A DNA stretch of 64,000 bases from Candidatus Latescibacterota bacterium (GTDB lineage Bacteria; Latescibacterota; UBA2968; UBA8231): positions 1-64,000 of the forward strand of contig JAJDUT010000090.1 of NCBI GenBank assembly GCA_022826515.1, read 5' to 3'. Each line of letters starts with the position of its first letter. Position 1 is the stretch's first letter. Below the pieces are notes generated by a model, which was given only the letters and a program-made list of their open reading frames with translations, was not told the DNA's origin and did not search any database. The translations under genes were made by a program, and so were the position numbers. Positions 42,292 to 50,839 of the stretch are shown in pieces.

Positions 42292-44622
42292 TTAATAAAT
42301 GACAGCGACGGGGCGCACAGCCACGTCCTCACCCGCGGCGGCACCGAGATCGATGTGGCAGAGGTACAGACCCGGCGGCACCAGCGCCCCTTGGGCATCG
42401 CGCCCAGACCACGTATAGGACTCACCTATAGCGGCCAACTCGGCCACCACACGGCCCGCTAAGTCGAATACCCGCACACGTGGCGTCGCCGTCTCCACCT
42501 TGAAGACCACGAAGCGAATATGCACTTGGTCGTTGACCCCGTCGCCATTGGGCGTAAGGGTGGCCGGAGCCAATTCTAGATCGCCGATGAGTCGGTCGCT
42601 GCCGGTCAGATCCGGCAGGAGCACCACGTTGGCACGCCGCGCCGCGGCCTCCACGGACTGCCACAGACCCGGTCGGTCTCCATGACCAAGCTCCGCACTG
42701 AAAACCGTGGCATTGCGCCACAGACGCGCAGTGAAATGCACTTCTAGCGAATCGCCGCCAACGCGCTGGCCCAAGGCCACGAATAAAGAGTCGCCCCGCT
42801 GCGCGACCTCCTCTAGAGCGATAGTTTCGCCAGCGAGAACCACTTCCACCGCTCCAGTCTCCAGCCAGCCGCCGGGAGCGACGAGCCGCAGCCGGTCGAA
42901 GCCGCTGTCGTCTTCGGCAGCCGTCGGCCACAGCGTATAAGTAAAGCGCGTGTCCTCGTTGGGCTGAGCCTCGCGCGGCCAGACCTGTCCCTTGGCCTCG
43001 GTCACCAAGGCGTCCTCAAATTCGATCGCTAGCGAGCGCAACACGGGCGCGACTCGCGGATCCTCGGTCGAGAGCAGGGCCTCTAGCTGGATGAAGCGGC
43101 GCGGGCTATCCGACTGAAAGGCTTCTCCCGAAAGCTGATAGACATTGCTCCACGCGCCCCAATCATCGCCTACTACCAGCGCGGTATCCACCTGCCCGCG
43201 CAACACCTTAGGCGAGCTGAGCCACTTCTCTTCGGTTACTACTTCGCCGATCTTGTTGTGATACGTGTACTCCTCGCTGAGCTGCACGCCCGAGCGGGAG
43301 CGCAGTTGCATCCGCGTTCCCACTGGCAAATCCGCATCCCACGACAAGTGCTTAATGGCCTTGGCACGGCCATCGCCAACGATCTCGCCCAAGTCGATAA
43401 AGCCCGAGCGCATCACCGCTTGCGCTGGGTAGCCGGGCGAAAACACCATCAGTTCGGCCGCGCGCGCGTGCCACTCCAATGAAGTCAAGAAGCCGTGCCA
43501 GAACAGGTAGCGCACTTTGCGCGGCTTGAACAGGTAGCGATAGTGCCGCTCTGGACCGGAGAAGGGATTTTGCTCGTTGCCGTGGCCCACCAAGCGATCG
43601 TAATCTACCTCGCCCGAGGTCGTGCGCCGACCGTCCGAGACCAAGAAGGCGAATCCCGTGCCCCCGTTGCGCACCGAAGAGCCGGACGCCCCCTCGCCTT
43701 GGTTATTGAAGTAGAGGAATATCTCGTCAATCCAGAATTGTGCCCCTAAGTCCAGTTCCCACCACAGCCCTTCGTTGCGCCAGCCCGAGGTAGCTCGATA
43801 GGTAGTGAACTTGTTGGCGTAGGTATTCATGTCGCCGTCAACCAAGCCCTCTACGTCGCGGACGACTAGGCCGGTCTTGAAGGTCCCTCCGCGCTCTAGG
43901 ACGCCGAGGATGATGTTATCGCCGACGGCGCTCACCTCGACCTCGGCGAGAGCTGCGTCCGCACTCTGCTCATCGACGCCAATGCGAATGTATTGGATGA
44001 CCCGAAAGCGCGCCGCGTCCTCAAACACCACGTCCAATCCGGGGTCTAGAACCCGCGTGACGTCGTTGCGCCCACTCAGCCCGATGCGAATTTCGGTCTC
44101 TTCGTTGGGCAAGGTCGTCTGATACACCGACTCAAAGCGGAAGATATCCTTGCGGGGATCAATCGTCCCTCCGGTGGCCACATAGACCGTAAACTGCCGC
44201 AGGGGACGCGCGCCCTCTTGGTCGGGAAAGCGCAAGCGCAACTCTTGGGCCAATACCGCCCGGCCGAGATCAATTTCGACTTCCCACTTGGCCAGCGGAT
44301 CGACCGGATCGGGTTGCCAGAAGGTGTTGTAATCGCCGTCGATGATATTGGAAGCGTCCCTTGAGTTGGACCCAGCCCGGAATACGCCGCCCTGCACGGC
44401 TTTCCGCTCCATTGTATCGTGGAAAAATTGATCCGCATTGCGCACGGGGTCGATGTCCTTGCGGAACTTGACCAACTCTAGATGCCCAGACGGGCCGAGC
44501 TGTACCAGCCCTTGCGGCAGTTGCCAAGTCTGCCACTTTTCGGCGCTGTCAAAGGTAAACACCTCGGCTGCGAGGGGACGGGCTAACAGACTGAGAGTCG
44601 CAAATAAAAAAAAGAGCGCCAT
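42292..44622 (-). CDS. Secreted discoidin-like protein with FlgD-type C-terminal domain
   Basis: The 776-residue protein starts at ATG 44622 with a signal peptide (RLLxFLF-like MALFFLFATLSLLARPLAAEV). A longer frame upstream reads through the repeat at 44650-44732 and is rejected. F5/8-type (discoidin) features include DGDYNTFWQPDPVDPLAKWE and a later WWELDLGAQFWIDEIFLYF. The end, TPNGDGVNDQVHIRF followed by a Gly-Leu-Tyr tail, is the FlgD Ig-like/gliding-type C-terminal domain linked with export. It is probably outer-surface or secreted. It is a paralogue in design of the gene at 44765. Confidence 0.8.
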   Translation of the reverse strand: MALFFLFATLSLLARPLAAEVFTFDSAEKWQTWQLPQGLVQLGPSGHLELVKFRKDIDPVRNADQFFHDTMERKAVQGGVFRAGSNSRDASNIIDGDYNTFWQPDPVDPLAKWEVEIDLGRAVLAQELRLRFPDQEGARPLRQFTVYVATGGTIDPRKDIFRFESVYQTTLPNEETEIRIGLSGRNDVTRVLDPGLDVVFEDAARFRVIQYIRIGVDEQSADAALAEVEVSAVGDNIILGVLERGGTFKTGLVVRDVEGLVDGDMNTYANKFTTYRATSGWRNEGLWWELDLGAQFWIDEIFLYFNNQGEGASGSSVRNGGTGFAFLVSDGRRTTSGEVDYDRLVGHGNEQNPFSGPERHYRYLFKPRKVRYLFWHGFLTSLEWHARAAELMVFSPGYPAQAVMRSGFIDLGEIVGDGRAKAIKHLSWDADLPVGTRMQLRSRSGVQLSEEYTYHNKIGEVVTEEKWLSSPKVLRGQVDTALVVGDDWGAWSNVYQLSGEAFQSDSPRRFIQLEALLSTEDPRVAPVLRSLAIEFEDALVTEAKGQVWPREAQPNEDTRFTYTLWPTAAEDDSGFDRLRLVAPGGWLETGAVEVVLAGETIALEEVAQRGDSLFVALGQRVGGDSLEVHFTARLWRNATVFSAELGHGDRPGLWQSVEAAARRANVVLLPDLTGSDRLIGDLELAPATLTPNGDGVNDQVHIRFVVFKVETATPRVRVFDLAGRVVAELAAIGESYTWSGRDAQGALVPPGLYLCHIDLGAAAGEDVAVRPVAVIY

Positions 44623-44649
44623 GCGTCGCTTTCTTAAATAGTTACACCT

Positions 44650-44732
44650 TGTAGGGGCAACCCTTAGGGTTGCCCTTTTAGGATCCCTAAATGCGCCGGG
44701 TAGTCTGGGCACCCACAAGGGACGCCCCTACA
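44650..44732. repeat. 83-bp palindromic (MITE-like) repeat
   Basis: The ends TGTAGGGGC and GCCCCTACA are perfect 9-bp inverted repeats. Inside are nested inverted pairs such as GGGCAACCC/GGGTTGCCC. It lies in the gap between two divergent-like secreted-protein genes and contains no ORF. Such elements are dispersed in many genomes; other copies would confirm mobility. The inner hairpin, followed by TTTT on the plus strand, could terminate plus-strand transcription. Confidence 0.6.
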
Positions 44733-44764
44733 TCTATCGGTTCGACATAGATGCGTAAAGTCAG

Positions 44765-46759
44765 TTAATAGGCCAAGCCAACGGGCAGGAGCGCCCGCCC
44801 GCGCTGGGCCTCGGTCACCAACGCCAGCTCCAGTAAGTACAAGCCCGGCGGCAAAAGTGCGCCCTGCTCGTCGCGGCCATCCCAAAAGGCCCGCTGCGGG
44901 CCAGTGCCCTGTGCGCCGACTTCCACGTGGGCGCGACGGTTGCCCGCCAAGTCGTACACATTGAGTACCACCGGCACGGGCGCGGGCAGCAGGAAGAGCG
45001 CGTACTCTAGAGCTAAGCGGTCGTTTACCCCATCGCCGTTGGGCGTGACCACCCCGCTCGACAAGCGCACGCGCTGGACGATCTCCGCGGCCGGGTTCGC
45101 AGCCCCGAGCACCCGCAGGCTATTGGTGGAGACAGCGGCGCTGGCATCGCCCGGCTCAATCGGCTGTGGCAGGCGGTTCTCGTCCTCGGTCAACACCTCG
45201 CCGGTAAAGGTCGTCGCGCGCGCAAAGACTTCCGCAGCAAAAACCACCCGCAGCGGCTCGTTGGACGCGGCAGTCACTTTTTGTGGCAGGAGCACCTCCA
45301 AGCTCGCGTCGCCTTCGACCACGGCCAGCGGCTCGACGACCGCGAGTGGGTCGCCCATTTCCAAGCGCGCAAACTCGGGCGCAATGCCCGTGTGGATCCG
45401 CACCCGGTCAAAGCCTCCTTCGGCGGCGCTGGCAAACGAGGCGCGCACGTCGTACACAAATGTCTCCCGCGCCCCCAGCTCGACTTGGACAAAACCCGGA
45501 GGAGGCTGCATGTCGGCTGCGCGCGCTACTTCGCCCACGATCTGCGCTGCCAAGGGCGGCGAGGTTTCAATCCACAGCGAGTCGAGCTCTACCCAGTCTC
45601 CAAAAGCCTTGCTTTGCAGAGTGATTTGGAGCTGTAAATGCGAGCCGTTGCGCAAGTCGAGCCAAGTGCCGGATTCTGTGATCGGGCTGGACCAAAACGA
45701 CCAATTCTCGCTGTCGTAGCCAATGGAAGCGCGGATGCCGGGCTGGCGGTCGATTTGCAGGATGCCCTCGGTTTCGGGCAGGCGCAATTCGCCTTCGTAG
45801 CGCTCGCGCGTCACCACAAACTCCCGGCCCGAGTCCGTGTACTCGTGGTAGATATTGGGGTCGCCGTCGCGGCCGGCCCGCACCTCCACCTCTACCCATG
45901 CCTCGGCGTCTGACACCACTACGGCTTCTTCGCCGACCATCCGCATGGTGCGCGCTGCCCACGCCAAGCGGCCAAAGTTCACTTCGTCCCCCAAGTCGAG
46001 GATTTTGCTGCGGTAGATAGCGCGTTTGGGCACGCCGCGGCCGGTGAGCACAAATTCGGCAATGGTGCCGCGCACCGTATTGCTGTCAGTGGTGCGCTGC
46101 TCGTCGAGTACGGATGCTTTGCGCAGATAGCGCACAAAGCGCACGTATTGCTGGGGGAAATCGATTTCGACCTCCGGTTCAAAGTTGACCGGCACATCGG
46201 CGATGAGGGTGTTCAAGCGGTGATAGCCCCTTTGCGAGAGGATGTCGCCCGCCTCGTCGGCAATGCTCACCTCAAAGGCCGGCACGGGGTCTTGGTTGAG
46301 CGGCACGCCGTCGGAGCGGACTCCCTCGGTCGGCGTGACAAACCCAAAGCGCCTAGCCGGCACGGGTACGCCGATGTCTATGGTCCACCAGCCGTCGCGG
46401 GCCGTGTTGTACGTGCTCCGCAGCCCATCCACGTAGAGTGGGCTGTCGTAGTAGGAAGTTTGGTTGACATTGGTACCGTCGGTGTACCACAGTCGCGGCT
46501 GATGCCCGTCGATGTACCCTAGTTCGCGCGGGACGATCAGCTCGGACCAACCCGCTACCGACAGAAACATGTTGTCGTCGTCGGCAAAATACACAGGCCG
46601 GATGCGCTCGGCGTTGATGTCCATGATGATCCGCGTGGTGTCGCTGCCGTCCCACGCCAGCCCGGCCCCGCCGATTTGCCACAGCGATATTTGCGCTTCC
46701 GCCGAGGAGCACAGCACAAGTGCGAGCAGTGCGATTCTGTACATCGGTGCGCGTACCAT
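44765..46759 (-). CDS. Secreted discoidin-like protein with FlgD-type C-terminal domain (second)
   Basis: The 664-residue protein (ATG 46759, AGGAGG upstream; GTG 46762 is adjacent) begins with a signal peptide ending around CSSAEAQ. Its middle includes FVRYLRKASV, and WSFWSSPITESGTWLDL as in discoidin-type modules. It ends TPNGDGVNDRLALEY and PGLYLLELALVTEAQRG, the same C-terminal export-type domain as its neighbour. These two consecutive genes near a sulfatase may bind or degrade an extracellular polymer. No catalytic domain is recognised. Confidence 0.75.
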   Translation of the reverse strand: MVRAPMYRIALLALVLCSSAEAQISLWQIGGAGLAWDGSDTTRIIMDINAERIRPVYFADDDNMFLSVAGWSELIVPRELGYIDGHQPRLWYTDGTNVNQTSYYDSPLYVDGLRSTYNTARDGWWTIDIGVPVPARRFGFVTPTEGVRSDGVPLNQDPVPAFEVSIADEAGDILSQRGYHRLNTLIADVPVNFEPEVEIDFPQQYVRFVRYLRKASVLDEQRTTDSNTVRGTIAEFVLTGRGVPKRAIYRSKILDLGDEVNFGRLAWAARTMRMVGEEAVVVSDAEAWVEVEVRAGRDGDPNIYHEYTDSGREFVVTRERYEGELRLPETEGILQIDRQPGIRASIGYDSENWSFWSSPITESGTWLDLRNGSHLQLQITLQSKAFGDWVELDSLWIETSPPLAAQIVGEVARAADMQPPPGFVQVELGARETFVYDVRASFASAAEGGFDRVRIHTGIAPEFARLEMGDPLAVVEPLAVVEGDASLEVLLPQKVTAASNEPLRVVFAAEVFARATTFTGEVLTEDENRLPQPIEPGDASAAVSTNSLRVLGAANPAAEIVQRVRLSSGVVTPNGDGVNDRLALEYALFLLPAPVPVVLNVYDLAGNRRAHVEVGAQGTGPQRAFWDGRDEQGALLPPGLYLLELALVTEAQRGRALLPVGLAY

Positions 46760-46879
46760 CACGCCCTCCTGTTAAACGGCACTCAATATAATGCAATGCA
46801 CAACGGCAAGCTATTGACGCGAGCGCATCCTGCTCCCTTTATATGCCAATCTTCCAACCCCAACAAGGAGCTTTCCCAG

Positions 46880-47605
46880 ATGGGCAAATTAGGGTACGAC
46901 GATACCCCCCTGCTACCCGACTCTCCCTATTGCGTCCACGATCACCGGCGGCCCGCCCCGGCGGTCGTAACGCCCGGCCACGACAACAGCCCCCCCTCCG
47001 ACGCGGTCGTCCTCTTCGACGGCACCAGCCTCGACGGCTGGCAGAGCACCAACGGCGGCGACGCCCCTTGGCAGTTGGCCGACGGCTACATGGAAGTCGC
47101 GCCCCGTACCGGCGACATCGTCAGCACGGCGCGCTTTGGCGACGTCCAGTACCATCTCGAATTTGCCTGCCCCAGCGAGGTCAAAGGCGACAGCCAAGGG
47201 CGCGGCAACAGCGGCGTTTTCCTCATGAGTCTCTACGAGATCCAAGTCCTCGACGGGTACGACAACCCCACGTATGCCGACGGCACCACAGCCGCAGTCT
47301 ATGGCGAGTACCCGCCACTGGTCAACGCCTGCCGCCCGCCCGGCGAATGGCAGACCTACGACATCTTCTGGACGGCCCCGCGCTTCAACGGTGCCGAGCT
47401 GGTCAGCCCGGCCTATCTGACCCTAGTCCACAACGGCGTCTTGGTCCACCACCACGTCGAGGTCTTAGGCCCCACGGGCCATCGCGGCGTCTATCGCTAC
47501 GAAGTGCATCCCCCCACCGGCCCGCTTCGCTTGCAAGATCACGGCGACCTAGTGCGCTATCGCAATATTTGGGCGCGGCCTGTAAAGGGGTACGACGAAG
47601 GCTGA
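46880..47605 (+). CDS. DUF1080 (3-keto-disaccharide hydrolase-like) protein
   Basis: The 241-residue protein starts at ATG 46880, with AAGGAG upstream; a longer in-frame reading overlaps the divergent gene and is rejected. VVLFDGTSLDGWQSTNGGDAPWQLADGY (family start, in two parts: LFDGTSLDGW and PWQLADGYMEV), then GRGNSGVFLMSLYEIQVLDG and YRNIWARPV, are DUF1080 hallmarks. Members include 3-ketoglycoside hydrolases and lectin-like folds. No signal peptide is visible. TTGACG at 46814-46819 with TTTATA 18 nt later could be its promoter. It fits the nearby Gfo/Idh and GH4 genes. Confidence 0.88.
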   Translation: MGKLGYDDTPLLPDSPYCVHDHRRPAPAVVTPGHDNSPPSDAVVLFDGTSLDGWQSTNGGDAPWQLADGYMEVAPRTGDIVSTARFGDVQYHLEFACPSEVKGDSQGRGNSGVFLMSLYEIQVLDGYDNPTYADGTTAAVYGEYPPLVNACRPPGEWQTYDIFWTAPRFNGAELVSPAYLTLVHNGVLVHHHVEVLGPTGHRGVYRYEVHPPTGPLRLQDHGDLVRYRNIWARPVKGYDEG

Positions 47606-47627
47606 AGGCTGGCTGCACGGAAAAGGC

Positions 47628-47659
47628 AAAGGGCTGCGAGGCTGTACTCGCAGCCCTTT
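47628..47659 (+). terminator. Terminator-like hairpin after the DUF1080 gene
   Basis: AAAGGGCTGCGA (47628-47639) pairs perfectly with TCGCAGCCCTTT (47648-47659) around 8 bases. The T-run is only three bases, so termination may be inefficient. It sits 23 nt after the DUF1080 stop codon. Confidence 0.7.
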
Positions 47660-47705
47660 GTGGTGTACATCCAACCGTGTTGGCCGCAGTGAAAGCCAAC
47701 AGGGG

Positions 47706-47774
47706 CTTACCTCACAACAACCTTATCACCCCGCTTTGGCCATCGACTTCGATCAACTGGCCAGTTCTGATTTT
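47706..47774. repeat. 69-bp direct repeat, left copy
   Basis: It matches 50771-50839 at 66 of 69 positions. The right copy is the 3' end of the intact PEP-utilising enzyme; here it is a detached tail. Identity stops sharply on both sides. The pair encloses the sigma-factor block. Confidence 0.85.
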
Positions 47775-47778
47775 TTCG
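47712..47778 (-). pseudogene. C-terminal remnant of a PEP-utilising enzyme
   Basis: Read on the minus strand, it encodes KIRTGQLIEVDGQSGVIRLL to a TGA at plus 47712-47714. The intact gene ends with the same residues. Only about 22 codons remain. It is therefore the product of a very recent duplication or of integration at the gene's 3' end, not an ancient decay. Confidence 0.85.
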
Positions 47779-47830
47779 TACAAACACATGCCCCACTTGC
47801 TCGTCTCCTGTATGAAGGGAGACGAAGTCT

Positions 47831-48082
47831 ATGCACCGCACGACGGCCTATGTGGGTCATTTCCTCGCGCGCTTTGAGAGAAATGTCAAGCTGTATATGG
47901 CCTGTGCCGCCCTGATCGGGTTTTCGGCGTTCGGCATCTACGATGAGCGCGACATCAACTTGCTCGCCAGCTATGAGATCGCACCAAAAAGCCGGGTTTA
48001 TATGGCCTACAACTTAGGCGACACTGCCGCAGAGAGAGCGGAAAAGCTCCGCTTCAAGGTGGCGTATCTGCTGTCCTACTGA
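47831..48082 (+). CDS. Small protein, possibly a beta-barrel (DUF5916-like) C-terminal piece
   Basis: The 83-codon ORF includes ERDINLLASYEIAPKSRVYM followed by AYNLG, which resembles the terminal strands of DUF5916-type outer-membrane barrels. The hydrophobic N-terminal part (CAALIGFSAFG) could be anything. No signal peptide or full domain is present. It may be a decayed fragment rather than a gene. The surrounding 225 bases (47606-47830) hold only the terminator, the repeat and no further gene. Confidence 0.35.
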   Translation: MHRTTAYVGHFLARFERNVKLYMACAALIGFSAFGIYDERDINLLASYEIAPKSRVYMAYNLGDTAAERAEKLRFKVAYLLSY

Positions 48083-48110
48083 GCGGTGCGAGAATGGATG
48101 CAAAGGCAAC

Positions 48111-48665
48111 ATGGGAGACGAACGCGATCCAACAGATGGGGATTTGGTACGGCGTTTTGCCGAGGGCGATATGGCCGCCTTCGGCATTTTGGTCACTCGC
48201 TACCAAAACGGAGTCTTTTTGTTTTTCTGTCGCATGACGGGCCGGAGAGCTGATGCGGAAGATCTGGCACAAGAAACCTTCGTACGCGTCTATGAGTCCC
48301 TCCACAGTCTCGATGATCCGACGCGTTTTCGCTCGTGGTTCTGGGCCATTGCCAGCAACTTATGCCGCGACTACTACAAGTATCGCCAGCGCCGACACCA
48401 CTTGTCGATTGAACGCGACATTGATCTCGATCTTCAACTCGCGGATATGGGATCGGCCCGGACTGTCGAGTTGGCGAGTAGAATCCGCACGGCGCTTGCG
48501 GCTCTTGACGACGAACGGCGCTTGGTTGTGGTTTTGCGTGAATACCACCAACTCTCCTACGAAGAGATCGCTGAAACAGTGGGTTACTCAGTAGGCGCTG
48601 TGCGCTGGCGTCTGCACGCAGCCCGCCAGCAACTGCGGGCAAGCCTGTCCGATTTGATTGGTTGA
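48111..48665 (+). CDS. ECF-type RNA polymerase sigma factor
   Basis: The 184-residue protein has sigma region 2 (DMAAFGILVTRYQNGVFLFF, then DAEDLAQETFVRVYESL, FRSWFWAIASNLCRDYYKYR) and region 4 (LVVVLREYHQLSYEEIAETV followed by GYSVGAVRWRLHAARQQLR). It is an ECF sigma. It is coupled to the next gene (TTGA overlap), the usual position of an anti-sigma. No target promoter is identified. Confidence 0.93.
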   Translation: MGDERDPTDGDLVRRFAEGDMAAFGILVTRYQNGVFLFFCRMTGRRADAEDLAQETFVRVYESLHSLDDPTRFRSWFWAIASNLCRDYYKYRQRRHHLSIERDIDLDLQLADMGSARTVELASRIRTALAALDDERRLVVVLREYHQLSYEEIAETVGYSVGAVRWRLHAARQQLRASLSDLIG

Positions 48666-49048
48666 GCGCGATGGAACCTGAGAAACCCCACGCCGGGGAT
48701 CAACTATCACAACTACTGTCGGCATACGACCCTGCTATGCCGGAAGACCTCGCCGCAAAGACGCTAGCACGGCTATTGCAAAGCGAGCCGGACCGAGAGC
48801 GTCGGAGAGCTTTGCTGAAAGCCTTCGCCGGCCGAGTTGAAGAGTTGCAAAACGGACTGGGATGCTCTATCGCCGTCGTGTCCATCGGCGACTGCTCGGT
48901 CGTCGTACCTACCTCGGCACTGGCGCAGGACAGTCAGCCGATTCCGTCGATAGCCGAATCGAAAGAGGTTAAATCTATAGTGCGCGAGGTCGATGAACGC
49001 GAAGTGCCGGTCGGCGTAGGCTATACGTTTACCATAGACGCTGTCTAA
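48662..49048 (+). CDS. Putative anti-sigma or associated small protein
   Basis: The protein is 128 residues from TTG 48662 overlapping the sigma stop, or 125 from ATG 48671. It is acidic and helical at the N-terminus, including ALLKAFAGRVEELQNGLGCS, then a variable Ser/Pro-rich stretch. No zinc H-x3-C-x2-C motif and no convincing transmembrane helix is seen. Position alone supports an anti-sigma role; family is not recognised. Confidence 0.5.
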   Translation: MSAMEPEKPHAGDQLSQLLSAYDPAMPEDLAAKTLARLLQSEPDRERRRALLKAFAGRVEELQNGLGCSIAVVSIGDCSVVVPTSALAQDSQPIPSIAESKEVKSIVREVDEREVPVGVGYTFTIDAV

Positions 49049-49069
49049 GGAGGCTGTAGAAAGACGAGC

Positions 49070-49504
49070 ATGGATAGAGACAGAGCCGATATCGAAGCGA
49101 TCCACCGCCTACTAAACCGCTACCAGCAGGCCCACAGGGAAAAAGATTGGGATGCAGTCCGCGCGTGCCACGACGAGACCTATTTTCGCTGGTTCGGGTG
49201 TGGATCGACCGACCCTACGGACTGGGTGCCGCATCTATTCTTGGTGCAGAGCGAGATGCAGGAATGGGGGGAGACGCGCATGCCCGAGGGCGTTAACTAC
49301 GAGCAGGAACAGCAGATATTACAGACGGACGTTCGCGGCAATATGGCCATATCCGTAGTGCGGGAATCGGGGCGCTGGCGTTCGGATACCGGTCAGATAT
49401 ACTCTCGCTGGGACGATTGTCAAAACGTGTGGTTCACGGGCCGTATCAAGGGCGAGTGGAAGATTGTGGGTGCTTTCTTTCCCGATATAACACCCTCGAA
49501 ATAG
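49070..49504 (+). CDS. SnoaL/NTF2-like protein
   Basis: The 144-residue protein has the compact alpha+beta pattern DIEAIHRLLNRYQQAHREKD and WDAVRACHDETYFRWFG, and ends GEWKIVGAFFPDITPSK. This is the SnoaL-like nuclear-transport-factor-2 fold, which may bind a small ligand or have a minor catalytic role. No ligand can be assigned. 21-nt gap after the previous gene. Confidence 0.75.
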   Translation: MDRDRADIEAIHRLLNRYQQAHREKDWDAVRACHDETYFRWFGCGSTDPTDWVPHLFLVQSEMQEWGETRMPEGVNYEQEQQILQTDVRGNMAISVVRESGRWRSDTGQIYSRWDDCQNVWFTGRIKGEWKIVGAFFPDITPSK

Positions 49505-49535
49505 GGGCCTGTACATAAACACCGAAGGAGAAGAA

Positions 49536-49949
49536 GTGACGGCAGCTATCCACCACATCCGGTTATCAGTCTCCGATCTAGATACTTCGACGAGATTCTA
49601 CTCGCCCTTGCTAGCAGCACTTGGCTTCCGAGCGTTATCCCCGCACCTGACAGAGCAGGGCGCGATCGACAGATTGCGATTCGAAAAGGACGGGATGATC
49701 CTGCTGATCGGCCACACTACAGAAGCAGGCCGACATGAGCGGGGAAAACCGGGACTGCACCATCTCGCCTTTTCTGTGGACTCACGGGCAGAAGTCGAAC
49801 GAATCTACGAAGAGGTGATCAAGAATTTAGAAGATGTGGATGTCGAAGATCCGCCAGTCGACTGTCCAGAGTACCGCGAGGGATACTACGCGACTTTCTT
49901 CTTCGACCCTGACGGTATCAAACTCGAAGTAACTTACACCCCAGAATAA
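49536..49949 (+). CDS. VOC (glyoxalase/dioxygenase-like) family protein
   Basis: The 137-residue protein starts at GTG 49536 with AAGGAG upstream. IHHIRLSVSDLDTSTRFYSP at the start and GLHHLAFSVDSRAEVERIYE followed later by FFFDPDGIKLEVTY are the paired half-modules of the vicinal-oxygen-chelate fold, with His/Glu metal ligands. A role in detoxification or ring chemistry is not assignable. Confidence 0.85.
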   Translation: MTAAIHHIRLSVSDLDTSTRFYSPLLAALGFRALSPHLTEQGAIDRLRFEKDGMILLIGHTTEAGRHERGKPGLHHLAFSVDSRAEVERIYEEVIKNLEDVDVEDPPVDCPEYREGYYATFFFDPDGIKLEVTYTPE

Positions 49950-49970
49950 ATTGGAACAGGAAACACTAGT

Positions 49971-50690
49971 ATGATTCGCGATGTGCTGGATGATCTTTTT
50001 TCTAAAAAGTTTCTTGATGAGCACCTAGATGAATGGGGAATCGTAGAACACTGTGACCATCCGACCTCGTTGGGCTATTCGACCACGATTACGCCCAGGA
50101 CGATCTATGAGGCAGTTGACCGCAGCGTAGATGTAATTGTGACCCATCACGATGCCTGGAAATTCATGTTTGAGCAAAGGGATGAAGTTTGTGGCTTGCT
50201 CCAAGACAAAGGTTTAACGCATATCTGGGCTCATCTGCCGTTGGATCTAGCAGACTTTGGAACATCGTCCACACTGCTCACCAAAATCGGGTGTCACCAT
50301 GTTTATAAACCTTCAGAAGGCGAGGCTCGCATCGGCAAACTACCTGCCCCGACGAGCTTCCAATCGGTTTGTTCGACATTGAATTCGCTCCTCCAAGAGC
50401 AACCACGCAGCATTTATGACGCGAATCGAACAGTCCAACGCATAGGTTGCGTCACTGGAGCCGGTATCTACACCAGCTACATTCGGGATGCCATGTCCCA
50501 TGACATCGACATGTACCTGACTGGAGAAACCAATCTTTATCTACTCGAATACGCTCGGCACCACGAACTCAACGTGGCGGTGTATTCCCACAACTATACA
50601 GAGCTACCCGGCGTTGAGATGTTCGCGTACAAACTCTGTAGTTCTCTAAAACTTGAGATGAAAGGACACCTTGGGGACGCCCACTTCTAA
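49971..50690 (+). CDS. NIF3 family (DUF34) metal-binding protein
   Basis: The 239-residue protein has VDVIVTHHDAWKF, HIWAHLPLD, VTGAGIYTSYIRDAM, DMYLTGETN and AVYSHNYTELPGVEM, which are the His/Asp/Glu ligands of NIF3-like proteins. Members bind a dinuclear metal; their function is poorly defined. It closes the block bounded by the 69-bp repeats. Confidence 0.88.
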   Translation: MIRDVLDDLFSKKFLDEHLDEWGIVEHCDHPTSLGYSTTITPRTIYEAVDRSVDVIVTHHDAWKFMFEQRDEVCGLLQDKGLTHIWAHLPLDLADFGTSSTLLTKIGCHHVYKPSEGEARIGKLPAPTSFQSVCSTLNSLLQEQPRSIYDANRTVQRIGCVTGAGIYTSYIRDAMSHDIDMYLTGETNLYLLEYARHHELNVAVYSHNYTELPGVEMFAYKLCSSLKLEMKGHLGDAHF

Positions 50691-50770
50691 TCGCAACAAA
50701 TCGCATCCCATCCATAGAAGCCTATCTTATTCAACTCGTTACGCCGATGCCTCGCTCAATTCCTGCGGCC

Positions 50771-50839
50771 CTTACATCACAACAGCCTTATCACCCCGCT
50801 TTGGCCATCAACTTCGATCAACTGGCCAGTTCTGATTTT
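50771..50839. repeat. 69-bp direct repeat, right copy (3' end of the PEP-utilising gene)
   Basis: This is the intact partner of 47706-47774. It covers the last 21 or so codons and the stop of the PEP-utilising enzyme gene, plus six bases beyond. Target-site-like identity at a gene's 3' end, with a 3-kb block between copies, resembles the footprint of an integrated element. Confidence 0.85.

Noticed and set aside
46843..47877. 344-codon plus-strand frame overlapping DUF1080
   Set aside because: Arg/Pro-rich in the wrong frame of a well-supported DUF1080 gene.
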